A stretch of 64,000 nt of DNA from Desulfovermiculus halophilus DSM 18834 (GTDB lineage Bacteria; Desulfobacterota; Desulfovibrionia; Desulfovibrionales; Desulfothermaceae). Shown here one piece after another: positions 34,186-42,297 of this stretch. The stretch is taken from positions 124,001-188,000 of the forward strand of contig NZ_JIAK01000007.1 of assembly GCF_000620765.1 (NCBI RefSeq), given 5' to 3'. A program made the translations under genes and the position numbers. How positions within the stretch are numbered: position 1 is the stretch's first letter; each line of letters starts with the position of its first letter. The notes beneath the pieces are model-generated. The model was not told where the DNA came from. It saw only the letters and a program-made list of their open reading frames with translations, and did no database searches.

Positions 34186-35448
34186 ATGTTACATAAAAAT
34201 ACAGTTCTAAGCCGCCTGTGGTCCGAACATGGACGGCAGATAGCTGAGGAGGAAGGCCTGGAGAGTGAGAGTATTCAGGCCGGGCTGGAGAACGGGAGCA
34301 TGGTCCTCTTGGCCAACCCCGAACATGAAAACGTGCAGCCGGTCCTTATCGGTCAACCGGCGGCGGTCAAAGTGAACGCCAATATCGGGACCTCTCCGTT
34401 TATGAATGATCCCGACCTGGAAGTGAACAAAGCGGTCACTGCCTATCAGGCCGGGGCGCATACTGTCATGGATCTGTCCACCGGGGGGGATCTGGATGTC
34501 ATTCGCCGGCGGATACTGCAGGCTACACCCATGCCGTTGGGTACAGTGCCCCTGTACAGTGTGGCCCAGAAATATATTGCGAACGGAGAAGATCCGGGCC
34601 GAATCCCGGCTGAGGACATGTTTGCCGAGATCGAACACCAGGCTGGGCAAGGGGTGGACTTTATGACCCTGCACTGCGGGGTGAGCGCCCAGGCCGCAGC
34701 CATGGCCAGGGAAGGGGACAGGAGCTTGGGCATCGTCTCCAGGGGCGGGTCCATTCTGGCCCGGTGGATGGAGGTCAACGACAGGGAGAATCCCTTGCTG
34801 GAAGACTATGACCGGCTTTTGGACATTTGTTTGGCACACAACGTGACCATCAGCCTGGGAGACGGTCTGCGCCCGGGGGCTGGCGCGGATGCCGGTGATC
34901 GGGCCCAGTGGGAGGAAGTCGTCATTCTGGCCGGGCTGGTCAAGAAAGCCAGGCAGGCCGGGGTGCAGGCAATGGTGGAGGGCCCGGGGCATGTGCCTCT
35001 GCACCTGGTCCAGTCCCAGATCCAGGCCATGAAGCGGCTCTGCGGCCAGGCCCCGCTGTATGTCCTCGGTCCTTTGCCCACAGACATCGCCCCGGGCTAT
35101 GATCATATTGCCGGGGCCATCGGCGGGGCCCTGGCCGCTACGGCCGGAGTTGACTTCCTGTGCTACCTGACCCCGGCCGAGCACCTGACCCTGCCCAATG
35201 AGCACGATGTATGGCAGGGGGTAAAGGCCTCCCTGGTCGCGGCCCATTGCGCCGAGGTCTCCCTGGGCCGCAGGCAGGCAGTGGAGAGAAACACTGCTAT
35301 CTCCCGGGCCAGAAAGGATCTGGATTGGGAGAAAATCACGGAATTCAGTCTGGACCCGGACATGGTCCGCCGCCGCAGGGAGACCTTCGCCGCTAAAGAA
35401 GAGTGCGCCATGTGCGGCGATTTCTGTGCGGTAAAGCTCCTTCGCTGA
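34186..35448 (+). CDS. thiC: Phosphomethylpyrimidine synthase ThiC
   Basis: About 420 residues, the short anaerobe-type ThiC. Converts aminoimidazole ribotide to HMP phosphate by radical SAM chemistry. Visible motifs: KVNANIGTS, HTVMDLSTGGDLD, DFMTLHCGV, GDGLRPG, VEGPGHVPLH, PTDIAPGYDHI and the C-terminal cluster ligands in ECAMCGDFCAVK. The ATG at 34186 lies 11 bp after the thi4 stop with AGGAGA 5 nt upstream, so thi4-thiC is an operon. A bidirectional hairpin follows the stop. Confidence 0.95.
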   Translation: MLHKNTVLSRLWSEHGRQIAEEEGLESESIQAGLENGSMVLLANPEHENVQPVLIGQPAAVKVNANIGTSPFMNDPDLEVNKAVTAYQAGAHTVMDLSTGGDLDVIRRRILQATPMPLGTVPLYSVAQKYIANGEDPGRIPAEDMFAEIEHQAGQGVDFMTLHCGVSAQAAAMAREGDRSLGIVSRGGSILARWMEVNDRENPLLEDYDRLLDICLAHNVTISLGDGLRPGAGADAGDRAQWEEVVILAGLVKKARQAGVQAMVEGPGHVPLHLVQSQIQAMKRLCGQAPLYVLGPLPTDIAPGYDHIAGAIGGALAATAGVDFLCYLTPAEHLTLPNEHDVWQGVKASLVAAHCAEVSLGRRQAVERNTAISRARKDLDWEKITEFSLDPDMVRRRRETFAAKEECAMCGDFCAVKLLR

Positions 35449-35491
35449 AAAAGCTGCTCGGTTGGGCCAAAGGTGCAACCGAGCAGCTTTT
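35449..35491. terminator. Bidirectional terminator between thiC and PEBP gene
   Basis: A perfect 16-bp stem (AAAAGCTGCTCGGTTG, 35449-35464, with 35476-35491) and an 11-nt loop. T-runs occur on the plus-strand 3' side (TTTTGTATTT) and, read on the minus strand, on the other side too. It separates the convergent thiC and PEBP genes. Confidence 0.88.
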
Positions 35492-35495
35492 GTAT

Positions 35496-35963
35496 TTACT
35501 GCTCAAACATTCCGGTGTACTCGGCCTGGTCCAGGACGTTGCCTTCAATGGCCTTGTAGAACTGGTCCAGACTCGCATTTTTCGGCAGGTCAATGGATGC
35601 GGCGTTTAAGGCATACAGGGTAGCTACATAGGGATGCCCTCCGGTTCCGGCCGGCGGCTGAGGACCTCCGTAACCCGGCTTCCCGAAGGAATTTTGCAAC
35701 TCCTGGCTGCCTTGGGGCATGTTCTGCCCTGAAGCCCCTTCGGGCAAAGAGGCGGTTTGGGCCGGGATGTTGATCACCAGCCAGTGGATCCAGTTGTTGG
35801 CCACCGGATGGGGATCGATGAGGGCCAAGGCCAGGGATTCGGCCTGGGCAGGCACGTCTTCCCAGGCATAGGGGATGGAGACGTTGTCCCCCCCGGCCCC
35901 GGGCATGACATGCTTGACTGGAATTGTGGCCTGATCCTGAAATGATGGGGAGTATAAACGCAT
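35496..35963 (-). CDS. YbhB/YbcL-like PEBP (Raf kinase inhibitor-like) protein
   Basis: About 155 residues. PEBP landmarks: SIPYAWEDVPAQAESLALALIDPHPVANNWIHWLVINIP, SFGKPGYGGPQPPAGTGGHPYVATLYAL. The start at 35963 (MRLYSPSF) has AAGGAGGT upstream and matches bacterial PEBP N-termini; longer frames to 36131 are unlikely. Soluble; bacterial function is not established. Ends at the shared thiC terminator. Confidence 0.87.
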   Translation of the reverse strand: MRLYSPSFQDQATIPVKHVMPGAGGDNVSIPYAWEDVPAQAESLALALIDPHPVANNWIHWLVINIPAQTASLPEGASGQNMPQGSQELQNSFGKPGYGGPQPPAGTGGHPYVATLYALNAASIDLPKNASLDQFYKAIEGNVLDQAEYTGMFEQ

Positions 35964-36136
35964 AGCTGACCTCCTTGCTGTGGGGTGAATGCCGTCGTCC
36001 AAGGGATGTGCCTTTTCTTTGGTCCGCAACCGGTATACATTCGCGTATACCTGTATTCGAACTCTGCACGATACATTGTTATCATTCTTTTCTCCTGCGT
36101 CTACCCCCAGCGGAGAACAGATCAAGGACATACTGC

Positions 36137-36727
36137 ATGGCCAAGCACAAATTTGATCCCAAGCACATGTCGTCTTTGGAAGACCCCAAGCGCCTGGAGT
36201 ATGAAGATCCGGAGCATATTCTCAGTGCTTTTTGTGTACAGCGGGTTGGCAGGGCAATTGATATTGGGGCCGGAACAGGTTTTTATACCCGGCCGCTGTG
36301 CCGTCGGCTGGGACCGGGCGGCTTTATCTGGGCCTGCGATGTGTCCAGGGATGTTCTACAGTGGCTGCAGGGCAGTCTGAGTGCCGATGAGCGGCAGCGC
36401 ATCGGTTTGGTCCGGATCGGAGAAAGTGCGCTGCCCTTTGCTGCCAATACTATGAATCTGATGATTATGGCCAATGTCCTGCATGAGTTCGACCATCCGG
36501 ACACAATGATGCAGGAGGCGTATCGAATATTGCGGGCAGAAGGACGGGTCTTGGTGGTGGACTGGAAAAAGGAAGCCGCCCCCTTCGGACCACCATACGC
36601 CCACCGGGTCTCATTGCAGGATATGGAGGGCCTTCTGGAGGAGGCAGGATTTACCCGCATTCAACCTCCACATGTTCTTAAGCGGCACAATGCACTTCTG
36701 GCAGGCAAGCCCGGCAACGTCCGGTAG
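36137..36727 (+). CDS. Class I SAM-dependent methyltransferase
   Basis: About 196 residues. Methyltransf_11-type pattern: motif I AIDIGAGTGFYTRPLCRRLGPGGF, acidic residue in WACDVSRD, motif for the substrate strand LMIMANVLHEFDHPDTMM, and GRVLVVDWKKEAAPFGPPYAHRVS. The start at 36137 is preferred because the sequence before it is non-conserved. Substrate unknown. It starts divergently from the PEBP gene (~170-bp gap) and is followed by a c-type cytochrome. Confidence 0.85.
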   Translation: MAKHKFDPKHMSSLEDPKRLEYEDPEHILSAFCVQRVGRAIDIGAGTGFYTRPLCRRLGPGGFIWACDVSRDVLQWLQGSLSADERQRIGLVRIGESALPFAANTMNLMIMANVLHEFDHPDTMMQEAYRILRAEGRVLVVDWKKEAAPFGPPYAHRVSLQDMEGLLEEAGFTRIQPPHVLKRHNALLAGKPGNVR

Positions 36728-36762
36728 GGACTCTTCAGGCATCGAGCACAAAAGGAGGACGT

Positions 36763-37044
36763 ATGCGGTTTTGTGTCTGTGTGTTTGTCTTGCTCGGCAT
36801 TTTGGGGTTGTTCGGCTGTCAAGGAGAGACACAGCCCAGGGGGCAGGAGCTGCTTATGGCCAAGTGCGTATCCTGTCACTCCAACCAGATTACCTGCTTG
36901 AATCTGGGAAAGGATCCGGCCTATTGGGAGAATGTTGTGGACCGCATGGCACACAAAGGCATGGAGATGACCACGGAGGAACGGGCGGTGGTCAGCGAGT
37001 ATCTGGCCGGTCTGGACTCCGGAGCAGAGCCTGTGTGTCAGTGA
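36763..37044 (+). CDS. Small monoheme c-type cytochrome lipoprotein
   Basis: 93 residues. The signal sequence ends in a lipobox-like LGLFGCQG, so a lipid anchor is likely. One heme site CVSCH follows (LLMAKCVSCHSNQI), with a Met-rich region (RMAHKGMEMT) that could supply the sixth ligand, and YWENVVDRMAHKGM as in dihaem/quinohemoprotein-like domains. AAAGGAGG precedes the ATG. Periplasmic electron carrier or sensor. Confidence 0.82.
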   Translation: MRFCVCVFVLLGILGLFGCQGETQPRGQELLMAKCVSCHSNQITCLNLGKDPAYWENVVDRMAHKGMEMTTEERAVVSEYLAGLDSGAEPVCQ

Positions 37045-37055
37045 GCCGGAAGGTC

Positions 37056-37080
37056 AACCTGCTCTCCAGGGGAGCAGGTT
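37056..37080. terminator. Hairpin between cytochrome and PPC-domain genes
   Basis: AACCTGCTC (37056-37064) pairs with GAGCAGGTT (37072-37080) between two convergent genes. No strong T-run on either side, so termination is possible but unproven. Confidence 0.45.
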
Positions 37081-37115
37081 GTGGCTTTGCCGGCTGAAAA
37101 AAAGCGGACAACAGC

Positions 37116-37565
37116 TTATTGGGGCAACTGCAGCACCTGAAAACCGAGTTCCGGGTCTGCTGCCCTCTGGCCACGGCTATCGCTCAACTCAAAGAGCACA
37201 GCTTCCATGATCTGCCATACCTGGACCCCGGATCTGATGCACCCTGTGCGGGTTTCACTGTTCCGACCGCAGGCCATATGCATGTGCAAAACCGGTTCGC
37301 CCTGCTGATTGGGGAAGATGGTTCCGGTGCCTGCGATCTCGTGGACTGCCTCCAAAACATGCTGCAAGGTGGTGATCGGCCTTTGATCACCGTCTTCTGG
37401 GCCTACGACCAGTCTGCTGCCTGAATCCGCCCCGCCGAGAATGATCAGGGCCGCGGCTTGAACTCCGTTTTCTCGGGCAAAATCCTCAATGCACTGATGG
37501 ACGATGTCTCCATCTTCCAAGCGGAGGACAAATGTCCTGCCCTGCTTGACTTCTTCTGCCTGCAT
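37116..37565 (-). CDS. PPC-domain (DUF296) protein
   Basis: 149 residues. The PPC/DUF296 fold is indicated by FVLRLEDGDIVHQCIEDFARENGVQAAALIILGGADSG, EPVLHMHMACGR and TGCIRSGVQVWQIMEAVLFEL; the HMHMACG pair of His suggests a metal site. AGGAGGG precedes the ATG. The domain occurs in DNA-binding AT-hook proteins of plants and in prokaryotic stand-alone trimers of unknown role. Confidence 0.85.
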   Translation of the reverse strand: MQAEEVKQGRTFVLRLEDGDIVHQCIEDFARENGVQAAALIILGGADSGSRLVVGPEDGDQRPITTLQHVLEAVHEIAGTGTIFPNQQGEPVLHMHMACGRNSETRTGCIRSGVQVWQIMEAVLFELSDSRGQRAADPELGFQVLQLPQ

Positions 37566-37633
37566 GTCACCCTCCTCTCAGCAATACTGGCTGCTGGTTT
37601 GCATCTCAAGGCAATGCGCCCCCGCCAGGCCGA

Positions 37634-38668
37634 TTATTCTTGTCCCGCGGCCCATTCAATGTCGGCCAGGACCGCATTCAGCACCTCTTCGGCTCCGTCT
37701 CCGCCCATTTCCAGAAATTTGCCCCGCAGGGGCTCGGCCCTTTGTTTGAAAGCGGCGATCTCCTCCTCAGTCAGCTGAATAAAGGTCATAGAGGGTTTGG
37801 CCTCCATGATCATCTGCTTTCGCTGCTGATTCAGCTTCGGCTCCAGGTCAAAGATGAATTCATTCGCGGCCTCTACAGACTCCAGGATAATGCTCCGCAT
37901 ATCATCCGGCAGCCGGGTCATAAAATCATGACTGGCGACAAAGGTAGCGATGAACGGGAGCTGGTTGGCCTTGATCATATAGTCCTGAACTTCATAAAAC
38001 TTCATCTCCTGCAGGGCGAAAAAAGGCTGGGTCTGGGCATCTATCCGGCCCAGAGCCAGTTCGCTGTAGATCTGACTGTAAGGGACTGTGATCACATACG
38101 CTCCATACAGGCGGTAGGCGGTGATCAAGAAAGGAGACGACATGACCCGGAAGGTGAGTCCGTCGAAATCAGCAGGTCGGCGCAACGGCTTGTTCGCGGT
38201 CCAGATCTGCCAGCCTTCATCGATAACGGACAGCAACTCCATATCGTGTCGGTTGTAGTATTTCTGCAGTGTCCTCCGCGTATGCGGCCCGTGCCGAAGC
38301 ACCTTTTCCACAAGCTCGCGTTTGGTGGGAAAGAGGTAATGGATAGAGAAGACCTGGACTTCGGGGATCTCGGAGCCCAGATGCCCCGGGGACTGGAAAG
38401 CGAACTCAATATCCTGGTTCTGGACCAGTCTGGTGATATCATCTGACGTTCCCAGTTCTCCGTAAAAGCGGATCGAGCAGGTGATCCGGCCTTTGGATCT
38501 TTCTTGCAGTGCTTGGGCAAAGGTGCGGGCGTACTCATGCTGCATGCTGCCCTCGATCTCTTCAAGGGCGATCTGCCATTGATGCTCAACCTCGGCTGCC
38601 CAACCTGGCGAGCCTCCAGCTAGAACGACGAGGAAGGCAAGGAAAATGCGTAGGTGTTTCAGGGACAT
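37634..38668 (-). CDS. TRAP transporter substrate-binding protein (DctP family), second of two in island
   Basis: 344 residues with signal peptide MSLKHLRIFLAFLVVLAGGSPGWA. DctP pattern: WQIALEEIEGSMQHEYARTFAQALQERSKGRI, FDGLTFRVMSSPFLITAYRLYGAYVITVPYSQIYSELALGRIDAQTQP with the ligand-contact Arg in TFRVMSS. It is last in the TRAP set dctP-dctQ-dctM-dctP and shares the uncommon MSSPxL...YGA...PYSQIYS pattern with the first DctP, so both may serve the same permease. Confidence 0.91.
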   Translation of the reverse strand: MSLKHLRIFLAFLVVLAGGSPGWAAEVEHQWQIALEEIEGSMQHEYARTFAQALQERSKGRITCSIRFYGELGTSDDITRLVQNQDIEFAFQSPGHLGSEIPEVQVFSIHYLFPTKRELVEKVLRHGPHTRRTLQKYYNRHDMELLSVIDEGWQIWTANKPLRRPADFDGLTFRVMSSPFLITAYRLYGAYVITVPYSQIYSELALGRIDAQTQPFFALQEMKFYEVQDYMIKANQLPFIATFVASHDFMTRLPDDMRSIILESVEAANEFIFDLEPKLNQQRKQMIMEAKPSMTFIQLTEEEIAAFKQRAEPLRGKFLEMGGDGAEEVLNAVLADIEWAAGQE

Positions 38669-38781
38669 GAACGTGTCTCCTGGCTGATGTGAGCGATGTT
38701 GTCAATATCCTTGAGCAGTTGACGCCGTGATGTTTGAGATTCAAGTTTTTTACCGACCACCGACTACCGACCACCGGCCCA

Positions 38782-40071
38782 TCATCCCCCCATGGCCATG
38801 TTGGGCAGCCAAAGGGCGATTTGCGGAAAGACAATCAGAAGGACAGTAGCGATTATGAGCATGAGCAGAAAGGGCAGGGAGTGGCCTATGACTTCCAGGT
38901 ACGGACGTCGAAATATGAGCTGGGCAGTGAAAATGTCACAGCCAAAAGGAGGGGTGGCTGACCCAATGGCTGCCTGCAGGGTGACCAGGGTTCCCAAGAG
39001 AATGGGATCCACGCCGGCACTGACCACGTAAGGCTGGAAGATAGGACTTAATATAAAAATGGCCACAATGGGATCCACAAACATGCAGGCTACAAAATAG
39101 ACTATAACGACGATGAGCATGACTCTGAGCATGGATGGATCAGGGCCGAAAAGGGGGGGCAGCAGCTGCTGGGGGATCTGCATGAAGCCGATCATCCAGG
39201 AAAAGGCCTGTCCGGCTCCGACCAGGATGAAGACCACTCCGGTGATCACCCCGGTCTGCAAGAATGAGTCAACAAGGCGGTCCGTGGTCAGACTGCGGTA
39301 GATGAGGGTCTCCAGGAGCAGGGCGTAGAACACCGCCGCAGCCGCGGCCTCGGTAGGGCTGAGGGTGCCGGTGTAGATGCCTCCGACGATAATGACCGGA
39401 AAGCCCATGACCGGGAGGCCTTCCTTGATCACCCTGATCTTTTCGCTCCAGGAGGCCTTGGGCAGTTGGCCCACATTTTTGATCTTGGAGTACAGGAAGC
39501 AGTAGGCGGAGAACATGAGCAGGATCAAAAGCCCGGGAAGAATGCCGGAAAGAAAAAGCATGCCGATGGAGGTGCTGGTGGCCACTCCGTAGACGATGAA
39601 GCCAATGCTTGGGGGGATCAAAAAGGCGATGTCACTGGAGTTGATGATCAATCCCAGGGTGAACGGGCTCTTGTAGCCAGCCTCCAGCAACATGGGCCGC
39701 ATAGTTCCTCCGATGGCAGCCACAGTGGCCTGGGTGGATCCGGAGACAGCCCCGAAAAGGGTGCAGCTGACGTTGGTGGTGATGGGCAGGCCGCCTGGCA
39801 GGTGCCCGACAAAGGCCTTGATCATCCGGATCAAGCGCCCGGCGGATTCGCCGGAGGTGATGATGCTGGCCGAGAGGATAAACATAGGCACACAGACCAG
39901 GGCGGGAGGGGTGACGCCGTTGATCACCTGCTGGACCATGGTCACCATCAGCTTGGGCGCGAAGTCCGGCATGTAGATATAGATATACAAGGTCAGGGAG
40001 CCCAGGAGGGTGACCATGAAGGGAAAGCCAAACAAAAGCATTGCGGCCAGGCTGATTGCAAAGAGCATCAT
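38782..40071 (-). CDS. TRAP transporter large permease (DctM); 5' end offset from dctQ frame
   Basis: About 430 residues from MMLFAISLAAML. DctM landmarks: VCVPMFILSASIITSGESAGRLIRM, GAVSGSTQATVAAIGGTMRPML, LIPPSIGFIVYGVATSTSIGMLFL, GSATPPFGCDIFTAQ. No good ribosome-binding site precedes 40071, and the frame continues upstream as ...TNRSGGAA inside the dctQ coding region. Removing one G from the 6-G run at 40079-40084 would join dctQ and dctM into one chain. It is therefore either a separate dctM, a dctQM fusion broken by an indel, or a sequence error. ~113 bp to the next dctP, with an ACCGACTACCGACCACCG-like simple repeat at 38749-38780. Confidence 0.85.
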   Translation of the reverse strand: MMLFAISLAAMLLFGFPFMVTLLGSLTLYIYIYMPDFAPKLMVTMVQQVINGVTPPALVCVPMFILSASIITSGESAGRLIRMIKAFVGHLPGGLPITTNVSCTLFGAVSGSTQATVAAIGGTMRPMLLEAGYKSPFTLGLIINSSDIAFLIPPSIGFIVYGVATSTSIGMLFLSGILPGLLILLMFSAYCFLYSKIKNVGQLPKASWSEKIRVIKEGLPVMGFPVIIVGGIYTGTLSPTEAAAAAVFYALLLETLIYRSLTTDRLVDSFLQTGVITGVVFILVGAGQAFSWMIGFMQIPQQLLPPLFGPDPSMLRVMLIVVIVYFVACMFVDPIVAIFILSPIFQPYVVSAGVDPILLGTLVTLQAAIGSATPPFGCDIFTAQLIFRRPYLEVIGHSLPFLLMLIIATVLLIVFPQIALWLPNMAMGG

Positions 40072-40651
40072 AGCTGCGCCCCCCGATCTGTTCGTCTTCA
40101 TACTCGCTTTGCTGCTCTGGAGACTGCCAGACATCTTTCTCGGTCAGGTTTTTGATGATGGTGCGGATGTACTGGATACAGGCGAGACCAAATCCTATGG
40201 GAATGATGATGTAAAAGGTCCAGGTCGGAGCGCGCAGGGCCGGGGTCAGATGTTCCCTGGTCATGGCATTCATCAGGTACTCATAGGAAAACCAGGCCAT
40301 CATGCCCATGACCAGGGCGCTGATGACGCAGATGATCAGGATGAAAACCTTTTCCATCTTCGGCGGCATGGCGTCCAGAAAGGCTCCCATCCGGATGTGC
40401 CGGGCCCTGCGCACCCCATAGCTGACGCCGGTGAAGGTGGTCAGCATGACCAGGAATCTGGATATTTCCTCCGCGAAATAGAGGCTTTGAAAAAAGGTGC
40501 GGGCAATGACATTGGCAATGAGCAGTACTGCCAGGGCGGCAACACAGAAAACCAAGATGGAGACTTCAATGGCGTTGATCGCCTGCCCGATAGTTCCGTT
40601 CAGACGCTGTACAAGCGTCCCCTTTTCATCCTGGGTCCTATCCTGGTTCAT
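40072..40651 (-). CDS. TRAP transporter small permease (DctQ); no stop codon at expected end
   Basis: About 190 residues of DctQ type with four membrane segments (SILVFCVAALAVLLIANVIARTFF, FAEEISRFLVMLTTFTGVSYGVRRARHIRMGAFLD, ILIICVISALVMGMMAWFSYEYL, FYIIIPIGFGLACIQYIRTII). After EYEDEQIGG the frame does not stop; it runs on to 39632 through the dctM coding region in the wrong phase, giving 339 residues in all. I end the feature where dctM coding begins. The start at 40651 has AAGGGTG upstream. See the finding on a broken dctQM fusion. Confidence 0.75.
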
Positions 40652-40716
40652 GGGACACCCTTTGTGCGTTGTCCACCGCTCAGGCGGACGCATGCCCGCC
40701 TGAGCGTACAGACGGG

Positions 40717-41766
40717 TTATTGGATATCGAGTTCTTTCTTGGCCTTTTCAATGTCCTTTAGCACTGCCTCCAGGATTTTCTCAGATCCCGTTCCTCCTAT
40801 CTTGGTGAACTTGGGATAGACAGTTTGGGCCTGTTTCTGAAACGCGCTGATGGCTTGGTCGTCCAGATAATTGAATTCCAGTTCCGGCCTCTCTTGCATC
40901 ATTTTTTCTTTGTCACTGGCATTGCGTTCCATGATCCATTCACCGGCCTCAATAATCGAGCCTTGCCAGAAATTAAACATCTCCTGCTGCACATTTTCCG
41001 GGAGACTGTTGAAAAACTCTGCATTGGCGGTGGGGATGCCCAGAAACGGCTCATTGTTCAGCTGAGTGCAGTAGTCCTGGACCTCATAGAACTTCATGCT
41101 GTAGATGGCGAAAAGCGGGTTGACCTGGCCGTCAATGAGCCCCATCTGCAGGCCGCTGTAGATTTCACCGTAATCCATGGGGGTGGGGACAGCTCCATAG
41201 GCCTTGTAGTCCTCCACCAGAAGCTTGGAGGACATGACCCGTATTTTCAGGCCCTTCATGTCTTCCAGCTTTTCGATCTTCTTGTTCGTGGTCAGCCATT
41301 GCCAGCCCTCAAACATGACAGACATGGGCACCAGGCCTTTATCTCTGAATGACTGGGTCAGGAGGGGGTAGAACTCGCCGTTGTCCATCATCCAGTCCAG
41401 GGTCTGGGGCACCTTTTCGGTTGGAAAGATATAGTTCAGGGCCAGGACCTGGGCCTGAGGGACGAAGGAGCTGATCCAGGCGTAGTCGGAAAAGACAAAG
41501 TCCACGACCCCCATCTGGCAGAGCTCGTTGATATCGCCCAGAGCCCCCAGGGTGCCGTAGGGATAGACCTCGATGTCGATCTTCCCGTCAGACCATTCCC
41601 GCATGTGATCGGCAAATTTTTCGGCCCATACGGTCATGAAGTCGCCGTCGATTTCCTCCGAAGCCAGCTTGGCCTTGATCGGTTCGCCGGTGTAGTTCGC
41701 GGCGCCGGCGATTGAGCCCGGGATGACCAAGACGGCAAGCAGCAAAGCGATAAGAAGCCTTTTCAT
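40717..41766 (-). CDS. TRAP transporter substrate-binding protein (DctP family), first of two in island
   Basis: 349 residues with signal peptide MKRLLIALLLAVLVIPGSIAGAA. DctP pattern: AKLASEEIDGDFMTVWAEKFADHMREWSDGKIDIEVYPYGTLG, MKGLKIRVMSSKLLVEDYKAYGAVPTPMDYGEIYSGLQMGLIDGQVNP. The start at 41766 has AGGAGG 8 nt upstream. It is first in the TRAP set. Upstream, 41767-42007 has no gene; it contains GTGACA (41937) and GTAACA (41958) half-sites like those near the IclR gene. Confidence 0.92.
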   Translation of the reverse strand: MKRLLIALLLAVLVIPGSIAGAANYTGEPIKAKLASEEIDGDFMTVWAEKFADHMREWSDGKIDIEVYPYGTLGALGDINELCQMGVVDFVFSDYAWISSFVPQAQVLALNYIFPTEKVPQTLDWMMDNGEFYPLLTQSFRDKGLVPMSVMFEGWQWLTTNKKIEKLEDMKGLKIRVMSSKLLVEDYKAYGAVPTPMDYGEIYSGLQMGLIDGQVNPLFAIYSMKFYEVQDYCTQLNNEPFLGIPTANAEFFNSLPENVQQEMFNFWQGSIIEAGEWIMERNASDKEKMMQERPELEFNYLDDQAISAFQKQAQTVYPKFTKIGGTGSEKILEAVLKDIEKAKKELDIQ

Positions 41767-42007
41767 GCAACTATCCTCCTGTTCGGTGTTGAAAGACATG
41801 AACACTGGCCAACGGGGCGGTTCCTCCTGCTCTTACTGACACCTCCTGGCAATCGGTTGTATCTGTATGACCTGTGAAACTGCGGGCTGAATTCGGCCCC
41901 GACTTTTCCTTAGGGGCGCCGGTCACTGGAAGAGAGGTGACACGTTTACGAGGTTGGGTAACAGGGCTTTGCAGACGCGTTAGCTGTGCATGGAAGCGAA
42001 GTAAGCA

Positions 42008-42289
42008 GGTTCTTCGACGTAGCCTGTGGATTTTTGGAGTTTGCCATCTCTTTTGTGTGCCCACTTTCGGCCCGGTATTTTCTAAGCCCCGCCAAAGGGG
42101 GATCCCTGCCCTCTCCAGGCACTCACATGATGGACATTGCCTTCAGATGGACTGAGCATATCATGCATGTGAGTGCCTGGTTTCCCCCTTTTGGCGGGAC
42201 CAAGAAAATGTGCGGGCCTGCCGCTTACGGCACACAAAAGAGACGGCAAACTCTTATGTAGGCAGTTCCACTTTCTGTGTCGAAGAGCC
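42008..42289. mobile_element. MITE-like palindromic element, copy A, ISL3-type ends
   Basis: 282 bp, almost wholly self-complementary. Ends GGTTCTTCGAC and GTCGAAGAGCC are inverted repeats. AGTAAGCA occurs at 42000-42007 and 42290-42297, an 8-bp direct repeat that fits a target-site duplication. Nested arms pair inward: GAGTTTGCC.../...GGCAAACTC, GTGTGCC/GGCACAC, GGCCCG/CGGGCC, ATTTTCT/AGAAAAT, CCCGCC-AAAGGGGGA/TCCCCC-TTTTGGCGGG, CCAGGCACTCACATG/CATGTGAGTGCCTGG. No coding capacity for a transposase. ISL3-family elements have GGxTCTTC-type ends and 8-bp duplications. The right duplication abuts the amidohydrolase stop codon. Confidence 0.85.
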
Positions 42290-42297
42290 AGTAAGCA

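Noticed and set aside
38749-38780. ACCGACCACCGACTACCG string before dctP as a CRISPR-like or regulatory repeat
   Set aside because: Only about four short units without spacers or dyad symmetry; best treated as a simple repeat.
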